A DNA stretch of 47,007 nt, from contig NZ_WXTX01000019.1 of NCBI RefSeq assembly GCF_009848685.1, positions 1 to 47,007 of the forward strand. The letters run 5' to 3'. The DNA is from Andreprevotia sp. IGB-42 (lineage in GTDB: Bacteria; Pseudomonadota; Gammaproteobacteria; Burkholderiales; Chitinibacteraceae). The notes beneath the pieces were generated by a model, which saw only the letters and a program-made list of their open reading frames with translations, was not told the DNA's origin and did not search any database. A program made the translations under genes and the position numbers. Positions 1 to 9,438 of this stretch are shown one piece after another (the stretch's first letter is position 1; every line of letters starts with the position of its first letter).

Positions 1-401
1 AGCCCGACTTGCACCTCGTTCAAGCCGATACAGAACGCACCTTCAGCCATCACCCGGTAATCGCAAAACACCGCCATTACTGCACCGCCGGCAGGGCTAT
101 GGCCGCTAATGGCAGCCACCACCGGAATCGGCGAGCACGCCAGCGCCCCGAAAATGCCGAAAAAATCGGCCCATACCGGCGGCATCTGCTCCGCCGTCAG
201 TGCCAGCAGCGCAGGGACATCCAGCCCGGCACTGAACATGCCGGGTGCGCCGGACAGCACCAGTGCCTGCGCCCCCTCGGCTGGCGCCGCGAGGATAGCC
301 TCGCGCAATGCGCGGATCAGCGCCGGGTTCAGCGCATTGACGGGCGGCGCTGCGATGCGCAGTTCGCGGATACCTTCGGCGTGTTCGATCACTTGCAGCA
401 T
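1..401 (-). CDS. Enoyl-CoA hydratase/isomerase family protein (3' end outside window)
   Basis: Reading the minus strand from the ATG at 401 gives about 133 residues that run off the window edge. The crotonase fold is recognisable: an N-terminal strand region, an oxyanion-hole segment SGAPGMFSAGLDVPAL and the glycine-rich loop AAISGHSPAGGAVMA. Crotonases hydrate or isomerise acyl-CoA thioesters, usually in fatty-acid or amino-acid degradation. The stretch AGGAVMAVFCDYRVM fits the second oxyanion-hole helix. An in-frame stop lies only 11 codons upstream and no other ATG is available, so the start is well fixed, although its ribosome site is weak. The exact substrate cannot be told from a fragment; a delta3,delta2-enoyl-CoA isomerase is equally possible. 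Confidence 0.8.
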   Translation of the reverse strand, partial: MLQVIEHAEGIRELRIAAPPVNALNPALIRALREAILAAPAEGAQALVLSGAPGMFSAGLDVPALLALTAEQMPPVWADFFGIFGALACSPIPVVAAISGHSPAGGAVMAVFCDYRVMAEGAFCIGLNEVQVG

Positions 402-509
402 GAACGTGTGTTCCAGAGTGACATCACCCGATTATCCGCCGCTGCCACGGTTTGCAAAGCCGGGCGTTCCCCGTGCGGACCTGTTTGAAAACAGGCTGGC
501 CGCCTGAAT

Positions 510-540
510 GCAAACACCCCGCAATCTGCGGGGTGTTTGC
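510..540 (-). terminator. Hairpin terminator behind the BPSS1780-type gene
   Basis: A perfect 13-bp stem (GCAAACACCCCGC and its complement) closes a 5-nt loop. It lies 24 bp past the stop codon of the membrane-protein gene transcribed leftwards. There is no strong T-tract on either side, so termination strength is uncertain, but the stem is far too good for chance. Confidence 0.75.
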
Positions 541-563
541 AATAGCGTCATTCAGCCTTGGAC

Positions 564-1355
564 TTAATGCAGGTAGATGCTCTTGTACGACGCATACGTA
601 GCACCAAACAGCATGGGGCCAAGCACCAGGAAACCCAAGCCCAACGGGATCGCCGCGATCAGGGAAAGCAGCCCCGCCACCAGGAAATATACGAAGAACG
701 GCAGCACATTCTTCAGGCAGCCCTTGAAGCTTTGCACCATCGCATCAAACGGACCCAGATTCTGGGTGACCACCAATGTTGGTGCGAAGTAAAAGGCCAT
801 GGCCAACGGGATGAATGCCAGCATCAACACCAGCAGGACAGCAAGGAAAATCGGCCAGCTCTGCTCGATCGCTGAAAAGCTTGAAGCTGCGGCGATACCG
901 ACGCCACCGATCACAGCCACGATGCCAAACAGGATTGCCAGCATGAAAATACCCGCGAGATAAAGCAGCCCTACCAGGACCAGCGGGCCGAAATGCGCCT
1001 TGAACCCGGCGAACAGATGATCGATCTTGAAACCATCCCCTTGATCGGCAGCCTGGCAACCCAGCATCAAGCCACCAAGAAGCACAGGCATGCCCAGATT
1101 GGTTACGAACATGCCTACAAAAGGAATCATGTTCAGCAAGGCACCCAGCAAAGCCAACACCACCAGGATGATCAGCGCCACAATCCACTGGCCGGGCGCT
1201 GATTTGAAAATCGCAAAGCCTTTGCCAAACCAGGTCAACGATTCGCTGACCGAAACGGATTGTCCGCCGGGAATGAAATCACCACTGGCCGGATGCTCCT
1301 GCAGCGAGGCTTGGGTAGCCGCATACGGATTGTTGAAGGAATCATCGGTGCTCAT
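564..1355 (-). CDS. BPSS1780-family integral membrane protein
   Basis: The product is 263 residues, with a short polar N-terminus followed by five to six hydrophobic segments (for example WIVALIILVVLALLGALL and PLVLVGLLYLAGIFMLAILF). The pattern, including the C-terminal FLVLGPMLFGATYASYKSIY segment, matches the BPSS1780 family of uncharacterised betaproteobacterial inner-membrane proteins. The start was set at 1355 because GGAG sits 6 nt before this ATG; two upstream in-frame ATGs have no such site. The function of the family is unknown. It appears monocistronic, ending at the hairpin at 510-540. Confidence 0.8.
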   Translation of the reverse strand: MSTDDSFNNPYAATQASLQEHPASGDFIPGGQSVSVSESLTWFGKGFAIFKSAPGQWIVALIILVVLALLGALLNMIPFVGMFVTNLGMPVLLGGLMLGCQAADQGDGFKIDHLFAGFKAHFGPLVLVGLLYLAGIFMLAILFGIVAVIGGVGIAAASSFSAIEQSWPIFLAVLLVLMLAFIPLAMAFYFAPTLVVTQNLGPFDAMVQSFKGCLKNVLPFFVYFLVAGLLSLIAAIPLGLGFLVLGPMLFGATYASYKSIYLH

Positions 1356-1497
1356 GCGCTGCTCCATGCCCTGTGGCAAATGAATCGACTGGAAATGAAT
1401 CTGTTATGCAAAGGCGGCATGGGCCGCGGTCATAGCATACACATGCGCATTGCATACTTACAATCACCAACAAATTTTTCCGGCAATAGCACAACAA

Positions 1498-1851
1498 TCA
1501 ACCATTGTTTGTAAGTGACGCCCGGTGACGCATCAAACAGCCCGCACACAGGCAATCACCTTCACCGGTTGCGGAACTGGGCAATGGCAAAACGGGTGCT
1601 ACCTCCATGCACCAGCAACCCCCATCCACACCCCCGCTGCCACAGGTGAATGCCGCGCCGCATTGCTGGCAATGCTTTTGCCGTACCGGCATCGGCAATG
1701 CCAGCAGCCGCTGCCACACCGCAACCTTGCCGGCCTCATCCAGACTGGGCCAGGCGATGATTTCGGCCATGGTGCGGCGGCAGCCGGTACAGGTTTGTGT
1801 GCCGTCCAGCTGGCAACGCTGTATGCATGGCGAGGGAACGGGGCTTTGCAT
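1498..1851 (-). CDS. DUF1289 protein with C-terminal cysteine-rich (CWC-like) domain
   Basis: This 117-residue protein begins with the DUF1289 signature SPCIQRCQLD followed by CTGCRRTMAEI, a four-cysteine knuckle likely to bind a metal. A second cysteine cluster, KHCQQCGAAFTCG...GGCWCMEV, resembles the cysteine-rich CWC domain, and a third CLCAGCL pair lies near the C-terminus. The start ATG at 1851 follows the stop codon of the nucleosidase gene by only 2 nt (TGAGCATG), so the two are translationally linked. No molecular function is established for either domain. Fusion of the two cysteine domains in one small protein is seen in related bacteria. Confidence 0.75.
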   Translation of the reverse strand: MQSPVPSPCIQRCQLDGTQTCTGCRRTMAEIIAWPSLDEAGKVAVWQRLLALPMPVRQKHCQQCGAAFTCGSGGVDGGCWCMEVAPVLPLPSSATGEGDCLCAGCLMRHRASLTNNG

Positions 1852-1853
1852 GC

Positions 1854-2462
1854 TCACGCCGCAGCGGGCTCGGCCAGCAGGTAATCCACCAGCGTATGCA
1901 GCCCCTGGGTGAGGTTGCGGATCGAGGCGTCGAAATCCCATGGATCCTCATCCAGCGTTACGCGATTGGAAACCGAGCGGACTTCGTAAAAACGCTGGCC
2001 GGCCTGCAGGCAGGCATGGAAAAACGCCGCGCCTTCCATGTTTTCCACATCCACTCCGCTGGTCTCCACGAACGGCGCCATGGCCGCATTCAAAGAATTG
2101 CTGTGCGCCAGCGGCAACGGTGGTTGTGCGGGCAGGTGCGGGCAATGCAGCACCGTGTTCACATCAAAATCCATATCCAGATCGAGCTTCGACAAATGGC
2201 GGAAACCGGCAGCATTGAAGAAGCCCAGATCTGCTTCGCGCTCGCTCGCCACCAGCACGGTATCGCCAATCTGCAGGCACGATCCGGCATACACGCCGGC
2301 AATGCCGGCCAGGATCAGCACATCCGGCGCACGCTCGTGGATCAGCTTGCCGGTGGCGTACGCCGCCGCCGTCAGGCCCACGCCGCAAAAAGCGATTTCC
2401 ACTGCCGGGTGGCTGAAATAACGGGCTTCGGTGCGGGTGGGGAAAACAACGATGATGTGCAT
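1854..2462 (-). CDS. Nucleoside phosphorylase-superfamily hydrolase (MTA/SAH nucleosidase- or futalosine hydrolase-like)
   Basis: The 202-residue product carries the phosphorylase-superfamily features of nucleosidases: an N-terminal strand with an acidic residue (FPTRTEARYF), the glycine-rich ILAGIAGVYAG segment, and the nucleoside-binding motif DVENMEGAAFFHAC with the ME pair that contacts the ribose. Such enzymes cleave the glycosidic bond of methylthioadenosine, S-adenosylhomocysteine or futalosine. The short length resembles futalosine hydrolases, but no other menaquinone-futalosine gene is in view, so the substrate is left open. The gene precedes, and is probably co-transcribed with, the DUF1289 gene. 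Confidence 0.7.
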   Translation of the reverse strand: MHIIVVFPTRTEARYFSHPAVEIAFCGVGLTAAAYATGKLIHERAPDVLILAGIAGVYAGSCLQIGDTVLVASEREADLGFFNAAGFRHLSKLDLDMDFDVNTVLHCPHLPAQPPLPLAHSNSLNAAMAPFVETSGVDVENMEGAAFFHACLQAGQRFYEVRSVSNRVTLDEDPWDFDASIRNLTQGLHTLVDYLLAEPAAA

Positions 2463-2510
2463 GGGGCGGGCTGATCAGGGGAACCATGGGAATGCCTGCA
2501 GTTTACGGCA

Positions 2511-3225
2511 TCAACGCGGCACCCGGACCTGTGCCAGCTCATCCAGCAACACCTGCCAACCCGCGCCTTGCGTGGCTACCGCAGCAAAATGCCCGCCAGA
2601 CGGCAAAACACGCACCGTGACCGCTGCACCGGCAAGCCGGGCAGCGCGCCGGTATGCGGCCGCTTGTGAAGCCGGGATCACCGCATCATCAGCCACGGTG
2701 ATCAGGGTGACCGACATCCGTGCCGGCAATACCGGGGCCGCGGCATGCAGCACGCTGCTATCGGCGATGCGGTCACGGCTGGCGGCCCACAGCGCCAGAT
2801 GCCCGCCAGCGGAGTGGCCGGCAAACACCAGCCGCTGCAGATCCAGCCGGTAGCGCGCTGCCAGCGTGCGCGTGAAGTCGGCTGCTGCGGCCACGTCCTG
2901 ATAGGTGCCCGGCCAACCGCCGCCGGCCACATCAGCACTGCGGTATTCCACGTTCCAGACCGCCCAGCCCTGCCCCGCCAAGGCATCTGCCAGCGGTTCC
3001 AGATAACCGTGATCGGCGATGCGCGCCTGCCAGCAGCCACCATGCAAACACCAGCAACGGGTGCGGGCCTGCGCCAGCCGGCAAATGCAGCCGGCCGTAT
3101 TGCAGTATTTGCGGGCCGTAGTGGATGGTGATTGCCGGCGGCGTGGCTGCCGCAATAGCCACCAGCATCAGCAGCGCCAGCGCCAAGCCAGACAGCGCGG
3201 TGCAGATTCGACCATGCATATGCAT
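2511..3225 (-). pseudogene. Secreted alpha/beta hydrolase (esterase-like) interrupted by a frameshift
   Basis: The first part, from the ATG at 3225, encodes a signal peptide (LSGLALALLMLVAIAAA) and the first strands ending GPHPLLVF. The remainder is in another frame and starts CLHGGCWQARI, then GHSAGGHLALWAAS (nucleophile elbow), TVADDAVIP (acid) and SGGHFAAV (histidine). The two parts join at base 3045 if one base is removed or two are added, restoring VF-HGGCW, the oxyanion motif of kynurenine-formamidase-like esterases. All catalytic motifs are intact, so the break is either recent or a sequencing error. It sits upstream of the nucleosidase gene and may have been its operon partner. Confidence 0.75.
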
Positions 3226-3563
3226 TGCTCCACAACGGTTGCAGTCAGTATCGCAACAATGGCGCCTTTCATCCCGGTTACCGCAACTGGGCCACGCTGG
3301 GTAGCAAGCGCAGCATGGAGTACGCGCTTGCCAAAAGGCAGCACCGCAGCGGCAATGCCCATGCCCCCGGCAATATGCTGATGCGGCAAGGAAAATCTAA
3401 AAATCCCGCCCACGCATACGCTTGTTACAAGAAGGACGCAGCCGACACTTTTTATTTTTGCAGCGCTGGCTAATATGAGGTTTGGCTTAGCAAATATCAC
3501 TACAAGCTGACAAATGCTGTCCAAAAAAGACAGCAATAGCGACGTATTGCCGGGAGAACGCCG
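3226..3563 (+). promoter_or_regulatory. Gene-free upstream region of the PAS receptor, with an inverted repeat
   Basis: No convincing gene is seen here. A TAATAT box at 3471-3476 could be a -10 element, but it lacks a good -35. At 3516-3534 a 6-bp inverted repeat, GCTGTC-N7-GACAGC, lies 30 bp before the start codon, inside the likely leader, and could be an operator or a small RNA hairpin. A GGGAGA ribosome site at 3552 serves the downstream gene. Confidence 0.35.
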
Positions 3564-6500
3564 ATGCTGCTGGACACGATTTCCGAAACCCTGCTTCCGG
3601 ATGCCCTTGCCGGAAATTCCGTAGCCAGCGACAAGATGGCCAGCGTGGTGCATGTGCTGACCGTGCTCACACGGCATCGCGCGCTGGCGATGATCGACAA
3701 GAAAGGCAAGGTGCTCGATGCCAGCCCGGTGCTGCTGGCGCTGTTCAACCTGGGCAGTACGCTGCCAGCGGGCACCACCACCGCAGACCTGTTCCCGGAT
3801 GCCACCGCCGAATCACTGGCGGGCCTGGTGAAGGGGGAAATGTGGCAGTTTGAAAGCCATAGCCAGACCAGCAGCGGCGAGCCACTGTTCGTACGGGTGA
3901 ATGGCTATCCGCTCGATGGCGGCATGGCGCTGCTGGTGATCGATGACCATACCGCGCTATCGCGCGCGCATTTTGAAAACAGCGGCAAGGTCAGCGCCAT
4001 CAACAGCACGCAAGCGGTGATCGAGTTCGATCTGGCCGGCAATATCCAGTATGCCAACGAGCAGTTCCTGGCAATCGTAGGCTACACGCTGAACGACGTG
4101 GTGGGCCAGCCGCACAGCCTGTTCTGCGATCCGGATTATGCCGGCTCGCCCGAATACGCGGCATTCTGGGCGACACTGGCGCAGGGCTTTGCCAAGAGCG
4201 GCGAATTTCCGCGCCGCAACCATGCTGGCGAAACCATCTGGCTGCAGGCCACCTATACGCCGATCAAGGGCCCCACCGGCGTGCCGTACAAGGTGATCGA
4301 ATTTGCCAGTGACATCACCACTGCCAAGCTCAAATCGCTGGAAGACGAAGGCAAGCTGCAGGCCATCGACCGCACGCAGGCGGTGGCCGAGTTTGCGCTC
4401 GATGGCACCATCCTGGCGGCCAACGATCTGTTCCAGCACACCATGTACTACGCGCTGGACGAGATCGTCGGCCATCATCACCGCATGTTCTGCACGCCGG
4501 AATACGCGGCCAGCAGTGAATATGCAGCGTTCTGGGTGGCATTGCGCGCGGGCGAGGCACAAAGCGGCGAATTCATGCGGCTGGACAGCCGCGGCCAGCC
4601 GGTATGGCTGCAGGCTACCTATACCCCCATCCTGGGGCTGGATGGCAAGCCCATCAAGATTGTGAAATTCTGTACCGACGTCACCGCTGCCAAGCTCAGG
4701 GCGCTGGAAGACGACAGCAAGATCGCCGCAATCGACCGCACGCAGGCATCGATCGAATTCGATCTGGATGGCAAGATCCTCACCGCCAATCCGCTGTTCC
4801 TGCGCACCATGGGCTATCCGATCGATGCGATACGCGGCAAGCAACACCGCATGTTCTGCGAACCGGAATATGCGGAAAGCCAGGCGTACGCGCAATTCTG
4901 GGCGGAACTGCGCGCGGGGCGCCCGCAAGCGGGCGAGTTCATGCGGCTCAACAGCAAGGGCGAACCGGTATGGCTGCAGGCCACCTACACCCCCATCCTG
5001 GGGCTGGACGGCAAGCCGTTCAAGGTGATCAAGTTTGCCAGCGACATTACCGCGGCCAAGCTCAAATCCATCGAGGATGACAGCAAGGTGGCCGCCATTG
5101 AGCGCGCACAGGGCATGATCGAATTCGACATGGCGGGCAACATCATCACCGCCAACGACAACTTCCTCAACCTGATGGGCTACACGTTGCCGGAAATCCA
5201 GGGCCACCATCACCGTACCTTCGTCGACCGCGAAGAAGCAGCCAGCGCCGCCTACCGGGCGTTCTGGCAGAAGCTGGGGCGCGGCGAGTATGACAGCGGC
5301 GAATACCTGCGGCTGGGCAAGAACGGCAAGCGCATCTGGATACAGGCAACCTACAACCCCATCCTTGATCTGGAAGGGCGCCCGGTGAAGGTGGTGAAAT
5401 TCTGCAGCGACATCACCGCCGCCAAAATGGCCGCCATCGAAGCAGAAGCGCGCATGGATGCGGTATCGGCCAGCAGTTGCATTTTCGACCTGAGCCGCGA
5501 CGGCACACTGCTGAGCATGAACGATCAGCTGGAACGCGCACTCGGCTATAGCCGTTCCGAGCTGATCGGCAAGAATGAAAGCAGCTTGATGTTCCCCGAA
5601 GACATCAATAACCCCGCACACCTGGAAAACTGGAACCGCTTGCGCAATGGCCAGCCGGTTTCAGGCGAATTCCGCCGCATGGGCAGCGGCGGGCGTGAGC
5701 TGTGGTTTGGCATCACGCTCAATCCGGTGATGGGGCTGGATGGCCTGCTGACCAAGGTGGTGGTGATCGGCCAGGACATTACCGCGGAGAAAGTGCGGCG
5801 GCTGGATGACGAAGGCAAGCTCAAGGCCATCGACCGTTCCGAAGCGATGATCGAATTCGACCTGAGCGGCAAGGTACTGAACGCCAACGAGAATTTCCTC
5901 AAGCTGATGGATTACCGGCTGGAAGAGGTCGTCGGCCGCCATCACCGCATGTTTGTCGACCCGGCCTATGCGGCCAGCGTGGATTACCAGGCCTTCTGGG
6001 AGCGGCTGGCGCGTGGCGAGCACGAAGCCAGCGAGTACCGCCGCATTGGCCGGGGTGGCAAGGAAGTATGGCTGCAGGCCACCTATAACCCGGTATTCGA
6101 TCCGAATGGCAGGCCGGTGAAAGTGGTGAAATTTGCCACCGATGTCACCGAGCTGAAGCTGCGTGGCGCAGAATCGGCGGCGAAGATCGAGGCCGTGGAC
6201 CTCGGGCAGGCGGTGGTGGAGTTCGACCTGGATGGCAATGTGCTGTCGGCCAACCGCAATTTCCTCGCCGCCATGGGTTACACCATGCGCGAAATCCTTG
6301 GTCACCATCACAGTATTTTCTGCACCAGCGAATATACGCAAAGCGCCGAATACCGCGAGTTCTGGCTCAAGCTTGGGGAAGGGAAATTCATCAGCGGGCG
6401 CTTCCACCGCGTGGGCAAGTTCAGCCGTGACGTGTGGCTGCAGGCATCGTACAACCCGATCCGCGACCTGAACGGCAACGTGACCAAAGTGGTGAAGTAC

Positions 6501-7109
6501 GCGTATGACGTCACCCGCGAAGTGAAGCTGCAGCGACAGATCACCGCACGCTCGGGCGTGATGACCGATACGCTGAAAAAACTGACCGAAAGCATCGACT
6601 TCATCACCGGCAACGCACAGATCGCCACGCAAACGGCGCATGAAACCGCAGATGCCGCCAATGCCAGCTACGACGCGGTGAAGCAATCACTGAACAGCAT
6701 CGGCCAGGTACAGGCTAGCTCGCAGAAAGTATCGGACATCGTTCGGGTGATCAGCGAGATTGCCAATCAGACCAACCTGCTGGCCTTCAATGCCGCAATC
6801 GAAGCCGCGCGTGCCGGCCAGTATGGCGTGGGGTTTTCGGTGGTGGCGGCAGAAGTGCGCAAGCTGGCCGAACGCAGCGCGGCAGCGGCCAAGGAGATCA
6901 GCCAGTTGATCGAAACGTCCGTGCACCAGGTCAATGCCGGTGCGGATGTCAGCGGTACTGCGGCGCTACGGCTGGAGAGCATCATCCAGGGCGTGCGCAG
7001 TGTGACCGCCAGAGTGGATGAGATTGCCCAGGCCACCGGCGAGCAGCGCAGTACCACCGGTGAAGTAAGCGCATTCGTGCAGGAATTGAGCCACTCGGTA
7101 GGCAGCTGA
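3564..7109 (+). CDS. Cytoplasmic multi-PAS methyl-accepting chemotaxis protein (BdlA-like, seven PAS repeats)
   Basis: The 1181-residue protein has no signal peptide or membrane segment. Residues about 20-140 form a divergent PAS-like domain. From about 145 to 998 there are seven consecutive PAS/PAC units of about 122 residues, most with the pattern QA..EFDL.G.I..AN...F and GHHHRMF, each closed by KFxx[10 protein letters not shown]. Residues about 1000-1181 are a methyl-accepting signalling domain with the conserved hairpin tip [20 protein letters not shown]. This architecture is that of BdlA/Aer-type soluble energy or redox sensors, which usually have two PAS domains, so this one is greatly expanded. 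The signalling domain is shorter than usual and ends soon after the tip's return helix. A GGGAGA ribosome site fixes the start. The next gene, a multi-CheW protein, begins 1 bp after the stop, so the pair is an operon and probably works together. Confidence 0.9.
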   Translation: MLLDTISETLLPDALAGNSVASDKMASVVHVLTVLTRHRALAMIDKKGKVLDASPVLLALFNLGSTLPAGTTTADLFPDATAESLAGLVKGEMWQFESHSQTSSGEPLFVRVNGYPLDGGMALLVIDDHTALSRAHFENSGKVSAINSTQAVIEFDLAGNIQYANEQFLAIVGYTLNDVVGQPHSLFCDPDYAGSPEYAAFWATLAQGFAKSGEFPRRNHAGETIWLQATYTPIKGPTGVPYKVIEFASDITTAKLKSLEDEGKLQAIDRTQAVAEFALDGTILAANDLFQHTMYYALDEIVGHHHRMFCTPEYAASSEYAAFWVALRAGEAQSGEFMRLDSRGQPVWLQATYTPILGLDGKPIKIVKFCTDVTAAKLRALEDDSKIAAIDRTQASIEFDLDGKILTANPLFLRTMGYPIDAIRGKQHRMFCEPEYAESQAYAQFWAELRAGRPQAGEFMRLNSKGEPVWLQATYTPILGLDGKPFKVIKFASDITAAKLKSIEDDSKVAAIERAQGMIEFDMAGNIITANDNFLNLMGYTLPEIQGHHHRTFVDREEAASAAYRAFWQKLGRGEYDSGEYLRLGKNGKRIWIQATYNPILDLEGRPVKVVKFCSDITAAKMAAIEAEARMDAVSASSCIFDLSRDGTLLSMNDQLERALGYSRSELIGKNESSLMFPEDINNPAHLENWNRLRNGQPVSGEFRRMGSGGRELWFGITLNPVMGLDGLLTKVVVIGQDITAEKVRRLDDEGKLKAIDRSEAMIEFDLSGKVLNANENFLKLMDYRLEEVVGRHHRMFVDPAYAASVDYQAFWERLARGEHEASEYRRIGRGGKEVWLQATYNPVFDPNGRPVKVVKFATDVTELKLRGAESAAKIEAVDLGQAVVEFDLDGNVLSANRNFLAAMGYTMREILGHHHSIFCTSEYTQSAEYREFWLKLGEGKFISGRFHRVGKFSRDVWLQASYNPIRDLNGNVTKVVKYAYDVTREVKLQRQITARSGVMTDTLKKLTESIDFITGNAQIATQTAHETADAANASYDAVKQSLNSIGQVQASSQKVSDIVRVISEIANQTNLLAFNAAIEAARAGQYGVGFSVVAAEVRKLAERSAAAAKEISQLIETSVHQVNAGADVSGTAALRLESIIQGVRSVTARVDEIAQATGEQRSTTGEVSAFVQELSHSVGS
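3996..6557 (+). repeat. Seven tandem ~366-bp PAS-coding repeats
   Basis: The PAS units repeat with a period of about 366 bp (122 codons) inside the receptor gene. Units 2 and 3 are nearly identical at DNA level around their ends: the TGGCTGCAGGC motif with its following CTGGGGCTGGA stretch recurs at about 4605 and again at about 4971, exactly one period apart. Unit 5 is the most divergent ([15 protein letters not shown], no GHHHRMF). This pattern points to growth by repeated unequal recombination. Confidence 0.85.
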
Positions 7110-7110
7110 C

Positions 7111-8640
7111 ATGGCCAATGACAGCCGTTACGGCGTATTCCGGCTGGCCGGCATGCAACTGGCACTGCCACTGGATGCCTTGCGTGAGGTGGTGCCGCTG
7201 CAGAAGCTGATCAACCTGCCTTGCGGGAATCCGGCGGTGCTGGGCGGGATCGACTTGCGCGGGCTGATGGTGCCGGTGCTGGACATGCGCCGCCAGCTGG
7301 ACATGCCGCTGGATGGCGAAGCGCAAACCATCGTGATCATGGCACACGATCAGCGCCTGCTTGGGCTGCTGGCAGACAACGTGACGGGAGTGTTTGCCTG
7401 CGACGATGCCGAGCGCCATGCCATCGGCGCACAGGGCCAGGGCACGCTGCTCAATGGCAGCTTTTCGCACCCGGATACGCCGATCCCCATCAGCATCCTC
7501 AACCCGGCCGCGATTGCGGCATTGCCAGATACCCCGCTGGTGGACGACCCCAAGCCGGCGCAGCAAGCCATCGGGGCCGATAGCCAGCCCGATGACGCCG
7601 GGGGGGCTGAGGCAGCGCCGAATGAATCCTATGTACTGCTGATGCGCTGCGGCGGGCTGCCGCTGGCCATTTCATCGGCACTGGTACACAGCACCGTGCT
7701 CAACCCGCATATCCACCCGTCCACGCTCGCCGGTGGGTATTGTCTGGGCAGCATCGAATTTGCCGACATCCTGGTCCCGGCTGTCGACCTGACCAGCCTG
7801 TGCGGGCTACGTGCCTGCGGCAAGCACGCGCAGGCGTTCGTGATCCAGTACCCGCAGGGGCTGGTAGCGTTCATGGTGGAGGAAATCATGGATGTGGTCA
7901 GCGCCGATGCCGGCCTGGCCGCACCGGTGCCCGATCAGGCGCTGCAGCGGGCCGGCTTTTTTGCCGGCGTGCTGCCCAACACGGTGCTGCCCGCACATGC
8001 GGCGGAGCTGCCCACCGCAGATTGCGGCTATTACTTCCTGCTGAGCGGGGAAGCGCTTTCCAGCCACCCGGATCTGGTCACGTTATCGCAGATGAATACC
8101 GCGCCGGATGGCAAGGTGGTCGCGCGTGATGCCGACAAGGCCGAAACCGGGCGGACCGGCATGCACGGCAAGATGCTGACCTATGACCTGGGCAATGGCG
8201 AAATCGCCACGCCCATCGAGCAGATCAGTGAAATACTGCCCTGGTCACACGCCACCACGCTGCTGGGGGACGATGGCCCGGCCATGGGGCTGATGATGAA
8301 CCGCGGTCATGCCATCCCCACCTTCTGCCTGAGCACGTTGACCGGCCAGCCACGCAGCGCGCTTACCCCCACCGCCAGCGTACTGGTAGTGGAGAATCAG
8401 GGCGGGCTGATCGGGTTTACCGTGCCGCGGCTGATCAGCATCGACGAAGCCACCTGGGCGCCGCAGGAAGACATCGATGCGCTGGCCGCGCACGCGGCGC
8501 TGACCGAATCCGACAAGGACGTTCGCCAGTGCTGGGGCCGTGTACTGGTGAACAGCGCTGGCGACGAGCGCATGCTCAACCTGCTGGATCTGCATCACCT
8601 GGCCACCATGGTGCTACATCCGCGCACGGCGGCGCATTAG
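7111..8640 (+). CDS. Triple CheW-domain chemotaxis coupling protein
   Basis: The 509-residue product contains three CheW-like modules in a row, at roughly residues 5-145, 172-310 and 350-505. The first is typical, with ALPLDALREVVP, LPCGNPAVLGGIDLRGLMVPVLD and LLADNVTGV. The second and third keep the SIEFADILVPAVDL and ATPIEQISEILP segments. CheW domains bridge chemoreceptors and the CheA kinase. A protein with three could act as a scaffold or as a decoy that competes with CheW. The ATG follows the receptor stop by one base, with only a weak ribosome site, suggesting translational coupling. There is no receiver domain, so it is not CheV. Linkers are acidic and alanine-rich. Confidence 0.85.
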   Translation: MANDSRYGVFRLAGMQLALPLDALREVVPLQKLINLPCGNPAVLGGIDLRGLMVPVLDMRRQLDMPLDGEAQTIVIMAHDQRLLGLLADNVTGVFACDDAERHAIGAQGQGTLLNGSFSHPDTPIPISILNPAAIAALPDTPLVDDPKPAQQAIGADSQPDDAGGAEAAPNESYVLLMRCGGLPLAISSALVHSTVLNPHIHPSTLAGGYCLGSIEFADILVPAVDLTSLCGLRACGKHAQAFVIQYPQGLVAFMVEEIMDVVSADAGLAAPVPDQALQRAGFFAGVLPNTVLPAHAAELPTADCGYYFLLSGEALSSHPDLVTLSQMNTAPDGKVVARDADKAETGRTGMHGKMLTYDLGNGEIATPIEQISEILPWSHATTLLGDDGPAMGLMMNRGHAIPTFCLSTLTGQPRSALTPTASVLVVENQGGLIGFTVPRLISIDEATWAPQEDIDALAAHAALTESDKDVRQCWGRVLVNSAGDERMLNLLDLHHLATMVLHPRTAAH

Positions 8641-8657
8641 CGCCGATCCATCGCTGT

Positions 8658-8674
8658 CGCAGCATGGTGCTGCG
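8658..8674 (+). terminator. Possible short terminator after the chemosensory operon
   Basis: A 7-bp stem, CGCAGCA with TGCTGCG around a 3-nt loop, lies 18 bp past the multi-CheW stop codon. There is no T-tract, so this is a weak candidate. Confidence 0.3.
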
Positions 8675-8696
8675 CTCGACGCCTTGATGCCTGCCT

Positions 8697-9353
8697 TCAG
8701 CCGCCGGCGTTTTCAGCAGCGATCTGCCGCAATGCATTGGCAAACACCTCGGGCGGCTGGCCGCCGGAAATCAGGTATTGCTCGTTGATGATGATGGCGG
8801 GTACCGATGAAATGCCCTGCTGCTGGTAAAAGCGCTCTTGCTCGCGCACATCATCCGCATAGCGGTCTGATTGCAGGATCGCCCGCGTCTCGACGCCATC
8901 CAGCCCCACCTTTTCAGCCACTGCCGCCAGCGTGGCGTGATCACTCGGATCCTGCCCGTGGGTGAAATACGCGGCAAACAGCGCTTCTTTCAACGCCAGC
9001 TGTTTGTGCTGCGTCTCGGCCCAATGCAGTAGCCGGTGTGCATCGAAAGTGTTGTAGATACGGCTGCGGCCGTCCATGTCGAACGTGAAGCCCAGCGCCG
9101 CGCCACGCTGGCGGATCGCTTCCTGGTTCTGCTTGAGCTGGTCGGCAGCCATGCCGTATTTCTCGCCCAAGTGCTCGCCGATATCCTGCCCGGCAGCGCC
9201 CATTTGCGGATTGAGCTCGAACGGCTGGAAATGCAGATCAAGCTGCACATCGTTGCCAACTTGCGCGGCGGCTTGCTGCAATGACTTCAGGCCGATGATG
9301 CACCATGGGCACGATACATCGGATACGAAATCGATTTTCAGGGTGGTAGGCAT
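8697..9353 (-). CDS. DsbA-family (FrnE-like) thiol oxidoreductase
   Basis: The 218-residue protein has a thioredoxin-like start and a CPWC active site at residues 15-18 (SDVSCPWCIIGLKSL), the helical insertion typical of FrnE/2-hydroxychromene-2-carboxylate isomerase relatives, and the conserved cis-proline region GISSVPAIIINEQYLISGGQ. With no signal peptide it acts in the cytoplasm. FrnE-like proteins are linked to redox or disulfide stress. It is divergently transcribed from the NemR-like repressor, and the repressor's operator palindrome at 9399-9415 lies in the shared intergenic region, so it is probably in the same regulon. Confidence 0.85.
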   Translation of the reverse strand: MPTTLKIDFVSDVSCPWCIIGLKSLQQAAAQVGNDVQLDLHFQPFELNPQMGAAGQDIGEHLGEKYGMAADQLKQNQEAIRQRGAALGFTFDMDGRSRIYNTFDAHRLLHWAETQHKQLALKEALFAAYFTHGQDPSDHATLAAVAEKVGLDGVETRAILQSDRYADDVREQERFYQQQGISSVPAIIINEQYLISGGQPPEVFANALRQIAAENAGG

Positions 9354-9398
9354 GATGATCCCTCGGTATGGTTAACTTGCATCATTCTAAACCAGATA

Positions 9399-9415
9399 CT
9401 AGACGACTGGTCTAG
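9399..9415. promoter_or_regulatory. NemR-type operator in the frnE-like/tetR divergent promoter
   Basis: The imperfect palindrome CTAGACGACTGGTCTAG is centred between the two divergent start codons. Its core TAGACGACYGGTCTA recurs at 10368-10382 before the Old Yellow Enzyme gene. A repeated palindrome beside a TetR gene and its target is strong evidence for autoregulation by that repressor. Confidence 0.8.
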
Positions 9416-9438
9416 TTCGGACTATCCTGCACAGCATC

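Noticed and set aside
1854-2462. Menaquinone-pathway futalosine hydrolase as firm assignment
   Set aside because: No other futalosine-pathway gene is seen; the superfamily motifs alone do not fix the substrate.
3491-3514. Possible flagellar sigma-28 promoter (GCTGACAA, also at 13186) before the PAS receptor
   Set aside because: The -10-like match is partial, and no TAAA element stands at the right distance; the second occurrence precedes an unrelated secreted protein.
3957-5621. A 554-codon open frame antisense to the PAS receptor
   Set aside because: It mirrors the 122-residue repeats of the receptor and its residues follow codon bias of the opposite strand; no family or start signal is visible.
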